From: an uncultured Collinsella sp.
GTDB lineage: Bacteria > Actinomycetota > Coriobacteriia > Coriobacteriales > Coriobacteriaceae
Assembly (NCBI GenBank): GCA_900550825.1
Contig: URTZ01000056.1
Coordinates: 1 to 10,695, forward strand
Reading direction: 5' to 3'
Length of the DNA stretch: 10,695 nucleotides
Shown here: piece by piece, positions 6,599 to 10,695 of the stretch
Layout: every line of letters begins with the position of its first letter
Position numbering within the stretch: position 1 is the stretch's first letter
The notes under the pieces: generated by a model
What the model was told of the DNA's origin: nothing
What the model saw: only the letters and a program-made list of their open reading frames with translations
Databases searched by the model: none
Program-made: the position numbers and the translations under genes

Positions 6599-6626
6599 GT
6601 TACGGCGTTTGGTAAAACGCCGTAAC
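6599..6626 (-). repeat. Hairpin overlapping the pyrE stop codon
   Basis: GTTACGGCGTTT (6599-6610) pairs perfectly with AAACGCCGTAAC (6615-6626) around a 4-base loop. Its last base is part of the pyrE TAG. No U-run follows in the pyrE direction, so it is more likely a 3'-end stabiliser than the main terminator. Confidence 0.6.
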
Positions 6627-7309
6627 TACTCCTGAGCTCCGTACTTCTCGTAGTAGGCGTCGATGGCAGTCTTGAGTTCGTCATCGATGACGACCTTGCC
6701 GTCGATCTCGTGGTTGTAGAGGGTCTCGACGACCTCGGCCATGGAAACAATGCTCGCGACGGGGAAACCGTACTTTGCCTCGATCTCCTTCTGCGCGGTG
6801 GTCACGCCGCCCTTGCCGACCTCCATGCGGTTGAGGGACACGATGAGGCCCTTGATTTCGACGTCGGCAGCAGCCTTAACCTTGGGATAGGTCTCGTCGA
6901 TGGACTTGCCGCTGGTGGTAACGTCCTCGACCATGACCACGCGATCGCCGTCCTGCGGCTCATAGCCCAACAGGTTGCCCTTATCGGCACCGTGGTCCTT
7001 GGCCTCCTTGCGGTCGCAGCAGTACTTGACCTCCTTGCCGTACAGCTCGTGGTAGGCAATTGCGGTCACGACGGCCAGCGGAATACCCTTGTAGGCCGGT
7101 CCAAACAGGACATCAAAGTCGTCGCCAAAGTTATCGTGAATGGCCTGGGCGTAATACTCGCCCAGCTTCTTGAGCTGATAGCCCGTCACATAAGCGCCGG
7201 CGTTCATAAAGAACGGGGACTGACGGCCGCTCTTGAGCGTAAAGCTGCCGAACTTAAGAACGTCGGACTCGACCATGAACTTGATGAACTCTTGCTTGTA
7301 AGCCTCCAT
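6626..7309 (-). CDS. pyrE: Orotate phosphoribosyltransferase
   Basis: A 227-residue cytoplasmic enzyme that joins orotate to PRPP to make orotidine 5'-phosphate, the fifth step of pyrimidine synthesis. It has LKSGRQSPFFMNAG (25-38), GPAYKG (70-75) and the flexible-loop residues DRKEAKDHG (99-107). The PRPP-binding motif is VVMVEDVTTSGKS (124-136), with the acidic pair Glu128/Asp129. Length and motif order are normal for a stand-alone PyrE. The ATG has AGGAG 5 nt upstream, in a context almost identical to that of the amide hydrolase gene. No other pyr gene is next to it in the window. I see no convincing PyrR-type attenuator upstream, and promoter candidates are weak. A bidirectional terminator lies downstream. 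Confidence 0.96.
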   Translation of the reverse strand: MEAYKQEFIKFMVESDVLKFGSFTLKSGRQSPFFMNAGAYVTGYQLKKLGEYYAQAIHDNFGDDFDVLFGPAYKGIPLAVVTAIAYHELYGKEVKYCCDRKEAKDHGADKGNLLGYEPQDGDRVVMVEDVTTSGKSIDETYPKVKAAADVEIKGLIVSLNRMEVGKGGVTTAQKEIEAKYGFPVASIVSMAEVVETLYNHEIDGKVVIDDELKTAIDAYYEKYGAQE

Positions 7310-7438
7310 GCGGGCTCCTCTCGTAATCGCGTACGTGCTTCCAGTTTAGCGCAGGCGAAGCGTCGATGCGGGTACGCTTTGAGGCCACGGCATTCTGTAA
7401 AGGCTTTGTCAGGGGCAACGGTTTTCCGAACAATGGGG

Positions 7439-7467
7439 TTGACACGGCGAACCCCCTCATCAAGAAT
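7439..7467 (+). promoter_or_regulatory. Candidate sigma-70-type promoter toward mgtA
   Basis: TTGACA (7439-7444) lies 17 bases from AAGAAT (7462-7467), a full -35 and a 4-of-6 -10. It overlaps a GGGGTT/AACCCC inverted repeat (7435-7455), a possible operator. A start near 7474 would give mgtA a leader of about 270 nt. Confidence 0.45.
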
Positions 7468-7533
7468 ACGGGCGGATTGAAACGGGTACGAGATACCCAA
7501 AGCGCGCCGCGCCCGTCCATAAGGAGGTGTGCC

Positions 7534-7605
7534 ATGGAAGGCAGTCATAGTCGAAAAACCTGCATGTCGCCCTCGGCACGCCGCGAGGACTCCGTATTCG
7601 CATAA
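7534..7605 (+). CDS. Putative leader peptide upstream of mgtA
   Basis: A 23-residue open frame starting MEGSHSRKTCMSPS and continuing with ARRED near its end. AAGGAGG (7521-7527) is near-ideal and lies 6 nt before the ATG, as strong as the ribosome site of mgtA itself. Stop is TAA. It ends 141 nt before mgtA, with a strong hairpin between. The layout recalls mgtL upstream of mgtA in Salmonella, but the peptide has no sequence similarity to MgtL. It could also be a chance ORF. Confidence 0.4.
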   Translation: MEGSHSRKTCMSPSARREDSVFA

Positions 7606-7626
7606 GCGCCACCAACCGATTGTCAA

Positions 7627-7663
7627 AACCACCACAAAGGTGCCTGTCCCCTTTGTGGTGGTT
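7627..7663. repeat. REP-like perfect hairpin in the mgtA leader
   Basis: AACCACCACAAAGG (7627-7640) pairs perfectly with CCTTTGTGGTGGTT (7650-7663) around a 9-base loop. The minus strand reads GGGGACAGGCACC across the loop side, sharing GGGACAGG with the hairpin at 6372-6410. There is no direct U-run, although a T6 tract begins 28 bases downstream. Confidence 0.75.
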
Positions 7664-7746
7664 CGTGAGCATGACGTGAGCGACATCTAGGTTTTTTGCA
7701 ACTCAATACGACACGTACGCTAACTCCCTTCAACAAGGAGGACCCT

Positions 7747-10515
7747 ATGCTGATGCTCAAAACCGCCACGGTACTCGAAGCCATCTCCAAGCGCCGCCGC
7801 GCGGAGCGCCCTGCCGCTCACACCGGCCTGTCCAAGAACACCATATTCGCCACCACCCATAGTGCCGATGACGCTCTCGTACTGCTTGGCGCCACGGCAA
7901 ACGGCCTCACCGCCGAGCAGGCAGCCGAGCGCCTGGACGCCTCCGGCCCCAACACCATCGAGGCAACGACCAAAACGCTCGCCCGCCGCGTCGCCGACGC
8001 GTTCATCGATCCCTTCGCCGGTATCCTCGCCGCGCTCGCGCTGGTCTCGCTCTACATCGACGTGCTCGCCGTGCCCGAGCCGCAGCGCGACCCCTCCACG
8101 GTCATCGTCATCGGCATCATGCTGCTGGTATCGGGCGGCATGAAGTTTATCCAGGAAGCCCGCAGCGGCAATGCGGCAGAGGCTCTCAAGGACCTGGTGT
8201 CCAACACTTGCACCGCCCTGCGCGACGGTGAGCGCCTCGAGATCCCCTTCGACGAGCTCGTTCCCGGCGATGTAATCCGCCTCTCTGCCGGCGATATGGT
8301 GCCGGCCGACGCCCGCATCGTCACCGCGCGCGACCTGTTTGTGATCGAGTCCGCGCTCACCGGCGAGAGCGAGGCCGTCGAGAAGACCGCTGCCACCACC
8401 GTCGTCGATGGTGCCGGCGGCTCTGCGCTGCCGCTCTCTGCCTGCAAGAACATCGTCTTTACCGGCACCTCCGTGCAAAACGGCACCGCCATGGCGCTTG
8501 TCGTTGCCACCGGCTCGGACACCTACCTGGGCGGCATCGCCAAGATGCTCAACGGGCGCGGCGAGAAGAGCGCGTTTGACCGCGGCGTCTCGAGCGTCTC
8601 CATGTTGCTCGTACGCCTCATGCTCGTTATGGCGCCGGCCGTCTTTGCCATCAACGCCGCCACCAAGGGCAACGTCATCGACGCGCTGCTGTTCGCCACG
8701 AGCGTGGCCGTGGGCATCACGCCGCAAATGCTTCCCGTCATCGTGACCACGAGTCTGTCGCAGGGAGCCAAGGACCTCGCCCGCCGCCAGGTCATCGTCA
8801 AGGAACTGTCTGCGATCCAAAACCTCGGCGCCATGGACGTGCTGTGCTGCGACAAGACCGGCACCCTCACCGAGGACCGCATCGTGCTCGAGCGCTACCT
8901 CAACACCGATGGCAATGAGGACGCACGTGTGCTGCGCCATGCGTTTTTGAACAGCTTCTTCCAGACCGGCCTCAAAAACCTTATCGACCTGGCCGTAATC
9001 GACCGTGCCGATGTAACGCCCTCGGTCGTCGCGCCCGATTCCATGCTGGGCCAGAGCCTGCGCGACCGCTACACCAAGGTCGACGAGGTGCCCTTCGATT
9101 TCTCGCGCCGTCGCCTGAGCGTAGTTGTAGCCGACGCCCAAGGCAAAACCCAGATGGTCACCAAGGGCGCTGCCGAAGAGATGCTCGAAATCTGCTCCTT
9201 TGTCGAAGTCGATGGCATCGCCCAACCGCTCACCGACGAGAAGCTCGCCCAGATTCGCAAGCAGGTGGCAGGACTCAATGCCGAGGGCCTGCGCGTGATC
9301 GCCGTGGCACAGAAGACCAATCCGCGCTGCGTGGGCGAGTTTGGCATCGCCGACGAGTACGACATGGTGCTGATGGGCTTTTTGGCCTTCCTCGATCCGC
9401 CCAAAGCAAGTGCCGCGGGCGCCGTCGCCACCCTCGAGGCCAAGGGCGTGGCGGTCAAGGTCCTGACCGGCGACAACGACCGCGTCGCCGCCACCGTCTG
9501 CGAGCAAATCGGCATCGACGCGAGCAACGTCTTGCTAGGCTCCGAAATCGATGCGCTCGATGACGCCGAACTTGCCGAGCGCGCCAAGAAAACTCACCTC
9601 TTCGCCAAGCTCTCGCCGCTGCAGAAGGCGCGCTTGGTACGCGTCATGCGCGAACTGCTCGGCCACACCGTGGGCTTTATGGGCGACGGCATCAACGACG
9701 CCGCCGCCATGCGTGCGAGCGATTGCGGCATCTCGGTCGATTCGGCCGTTGACATCGCCAAGGAATCCGCCGACATCATCTTGCTTCAGAAGGACCTGGG
9801 CGTGCTCGAGCGCGGCATCATCGAAGGCCGCCGCACCTACGGCAACCTGCTCAAGTACCTCAAGACCACGGTGAGCTCCAACTTTGGCAACGTGCTGTCC
9901 GTGACCGTCGCGAGCCTGTTCCTGCCGTTTTTGCCCATGAGCGCCCTGCAGCTGGTGCTGCTGTCTCTGGTTTACGAGATCGTGTGCATTGCGCTGCCAT
10001 GGGACACCGTCGATGACGCCTGGACCGCCTGCCCGCGCGCCTGGGACGCCGCGTCCATCAAGGGCTTTATGCTCGAGCTGGGCCCCGTGAGCTCGCTGTT
10101 TGACATCGTGACCTTCGCCGCGCTCTTCTTTGTGGTGTGCCCCGCCGCCGTGGGCGCGAGCTGGGCCGAGCTTGCCGCCGCGGGCAATGTTGCCGGCATG
10201 GCAACCTTTGCGGCGATTTTCCAGAGCGGCTGGTTTGTCGAGTCCATGTGGTCGCAGACGCTCGTGATCCACATGTTGCGCTCCCCGCGCCTGCCGAGCT
10301 CGCGCGACCACGCCGCGCCTGCGCTGTGCGTGCTCACCGTGCTGGGCCTGGCACTTGTCACCTGGCTGCCGGCAAGCCCCATCGCCGACGCGCTGGGCCT
10401 CATGACGCTACCCGCAATCTTTTTCGCACTGCTCATCGGCATCGTTGCCGCCTACATCGCGCTCACTCAACTGGCAAAGCGCCGCTACATCGCCCGCCAC
10501 GGCGAGCTGCTGTAG
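7747..10515 (+). CDS. mgtA: P-type Mg2+ importing ATPase
   Basis: A 922-residue integral membrane pump that uses ATP to import Mg2+ (P-type IIIB, MgtA/MgtB type). The actuator TGES is at 205-208. ITPQMLPVIV (324-333) is the metal-site helix, where MgtA has TPEMLP. The phosphorylated Asp is D369 in DKTGTLTED (369-377). Nucleotide-binding VTKGA (471-475), TGDN (574-577) and hinge MGDGIND (645-651) follow, then a C-terminal membrane domain of about six helices. Length is close to E. coli MgtA (about 900). The ATG at 7747 follows AAGGAGG (7735-7741) with 5 nt spacing. The frame runs up to a TTG at 7696, which lacks support. The upstream leader may control expression. There is no clear terminator just after the stop. 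Confidence 0.95.
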   Translation: MLMLKTATVLEAISKRRRAERPAAHTGLSKNTIFATTHSADDALVLLGATANGLTAEQAAERLDASGPNTIEATTKTLARRVADAFIDPFAGILAALALVSLYIDVLAVPEPQRDPSTVIVIGIMLLVSGGMKFIQEARSGNAAEALKDLVSNTCTALRDGERLEIPFDELVPGDVIRLSAGDMVPADARIVTARDLFVIESALTGESEAVEKTAATTVVDGAGGSALPLSACKNIVFTGTSVQNGTAMALVVATGSDTYLGGIAKMLNGRGEKSAFDRGVSSVSMLLVRLMLVMAPAVFAINAATKGNVIDALLFATSVAVGITPQMLPVIVTTSLSQGAKDLARRQVIVKELSAIQNLGAMDVLCCDKTGTLTEDRIVLERYLNTDGNEDARVLRHAFLNSFFQTGLKNLIDLAVIDRADVTPSVVAPDSMLGQSLRDRYTKVDEVPFDFSRRRLSVVVADAQGKTQMVTKGAAEEMLEICSFVEVDGIAQPLTDEKLAQIRKQVAGLNAEGLRVIAVAQKTNPRCVGEFGIADEYDMVLMGFLAFLDPPKASAAGAVATLEAKGVAVKVLTGDNDRVAATVCEQIGIDASNVLLGSEIDALDDAELAERAKKTHLFAKLSPLQKARLVRVMRELLGHTVGFMGDGINDAAAMRASDCGISVDSAVDIAKESADIILLQKDLGVLERGIIEGRRTYGNLLKYLKTTVSSNFGNVLSVTVASLFLPFLPMSALQLVLLSLVYEIVCIALPWDTVDDAWTACPRAWDAASIKGFMLELGPVSSLFDIVTFAALFFVVCPAAVGASWAELAAAGNVAGMATFAAIFQSGWFVESMWSQTLVIHMLRSPRLPSSRDHAAPALCVLTVLGLALVTWLPASPIADALGLMTLPAIFFALLIGIVAAYIALTQLAKRRYIARHGELL

Positions 10516-10535
10516 CAAGTAGGCGGAAAACACCC

Positions 10536-10603
10536 TGCCAGCTGCCGTTGCCACTACCACAGCTGCCAACGCCGCTGCCGTTGCCTCTGCCGCCGCCGCA
10601 GTC
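10536..10603. repeat. Low-complexity GCTGCCG-type sequence
   Basis: Degenerate repeats of GCTGCCG and GTTGCC just after mgtA (for example AGCTGCCGTTGCCACTACC). No gene is supported; forward frames give only Pro/Leu- or Ala-rich strings. Confidence 0.55.
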
Positions 10604-10615
10604 TATCCCCCCAGC

Positions 10616-10636
10616 AGTTGCGGTGAAATAGTTCCT
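10616..10636. repeat. Solo arm of the 71-base hairpin repeat
   Basis: AGTTGCGGTGAAATAGTTCC matches the arms of copies A and B (20 of 20 with the right arm of B in reverse complement). No partner arm appears in the remaining 59 bases, where it would be expected about 26 bases on. Either the copy is broken or its loop is longer. Confidence 0.7.
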
Positions 10637-10695
10637 GTTTGGGGGTGCGGACGATTTCTTGGACCGCGCCTAGGCGTATCCAAGCTTCCTGCGGT

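Larger units (their letters stand above)
6266..6625. other. Convergent intergenic region
   Basis: About 360 bases between the small coupled gene and pyrE, which converge. It holds a CTACCGGTA site (6333-6341), the REP-like hairpin 6372-6410, the bidirectional terminator 6493-6578 and most of the pyrE stop hairpin. I see no gene here. Confidence 0.65.
7310..7746. other. Divergent pyrE-mgtA control region
   Basis: About 437 bases between pyrE (minus) and mgtA (plus). It holds a plus-strand promoter candidate (7439-7467), a small ORF with a strong ribosome site (7534-7605), the REP-like hairpin (7627-7663) and a T6 run at 7692-7697. Nothing matches the conserved M-box Mg2+ riboswitch as I know it. 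Confidence 0.55.

Noticed and set aside
7204..7686. 160-codon minus-strand open frame overlapping the pyrE start
   Set aside because: It runs through the REP-like hairpin and into pyrE in another frame, with no ribosome site and no recognisable motif.
7474..7746. M-box Mg2+ riboswitch upstream of mgtA
   Set aside because: I could not find the conserved M-box segments; the region is better described as a leader with a small ORF and one hairpin. A covariance-model search would settle it.
7720..9507. A 595-codon open frame on the minus strand opposite mgtA
   Set aside because: It is antisense to a clear P-type ATPase with all motifs; its Gly/His/Asp-rich product is a typical GC-rich shadow of a coding strand.
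10667..10676. Palindrome CGCCTAGGCG near the right end
   Set aside because: A single 10-base palindrome in high-GC DNA with no partner or context; likely chance.

Overview
The window looks like chromosomal DNA of a high-GC, gut-type Coriobacteriia, most like Collinsella (Actinomycetota). This is inferred from high-GC codon usage, strong AGGAG-type ribosome sites, the gene set, and many palindromic intergenic repeats. No rRNA or other marker is present to prove it.

Layout from left to right. Bases 1-881 hold one small conserved protein gene (minus strand, 108-428) and then about 450 bases of non-coding DNA with a 160-base imperfect palindrome and a 71-base hairpin repeat. Next on the minus strand is a membrane-anchored XRE-type regulator (882-1796), with a likely promoter and paired CTACCGGTAG-like sites upstream. 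After a second copy of the 71-base repeat and a nested inverted repeat that includes the pfk 3' end, the minus strand carries 6-phosphofructokinase (2230-3309) and a membrane-anchored Ntn-type linear amide hydrolase (3450-4535). Divergently on the plus strand come an M18 metallo-aminopeptidase (4697-6082) and an abutting 60-codon gene (6083-6265). A convergent region with a REP-like hairpin and a long bidirectional terminator separates these from pyrE (minus, 6626-7309). The last gene is a P-type Mg2+ importer, mgtA (plus, 7747-10515). Upstream of it is a putative leader with a promoter-like sequence, a 23-codon ORF with a near-ideal Shine-Dalgarno, and a perfect 14-bp hairpin. The window ends in low-complexity GCTGCCG-rich DNA and a half copy of the 71-base repeat.

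The genes do not form one pathway. They are mostly housekeeping functions: glycolysis, peptide turnover, pyrimidine synthesis and Mg2+ uptake. I found no defence system, phage or CRISPR. The most unusual aspects are the density and variety of intergenic palindromes (at least seven, plus one solo arm) and the possible mgtA leader-peptide control region.
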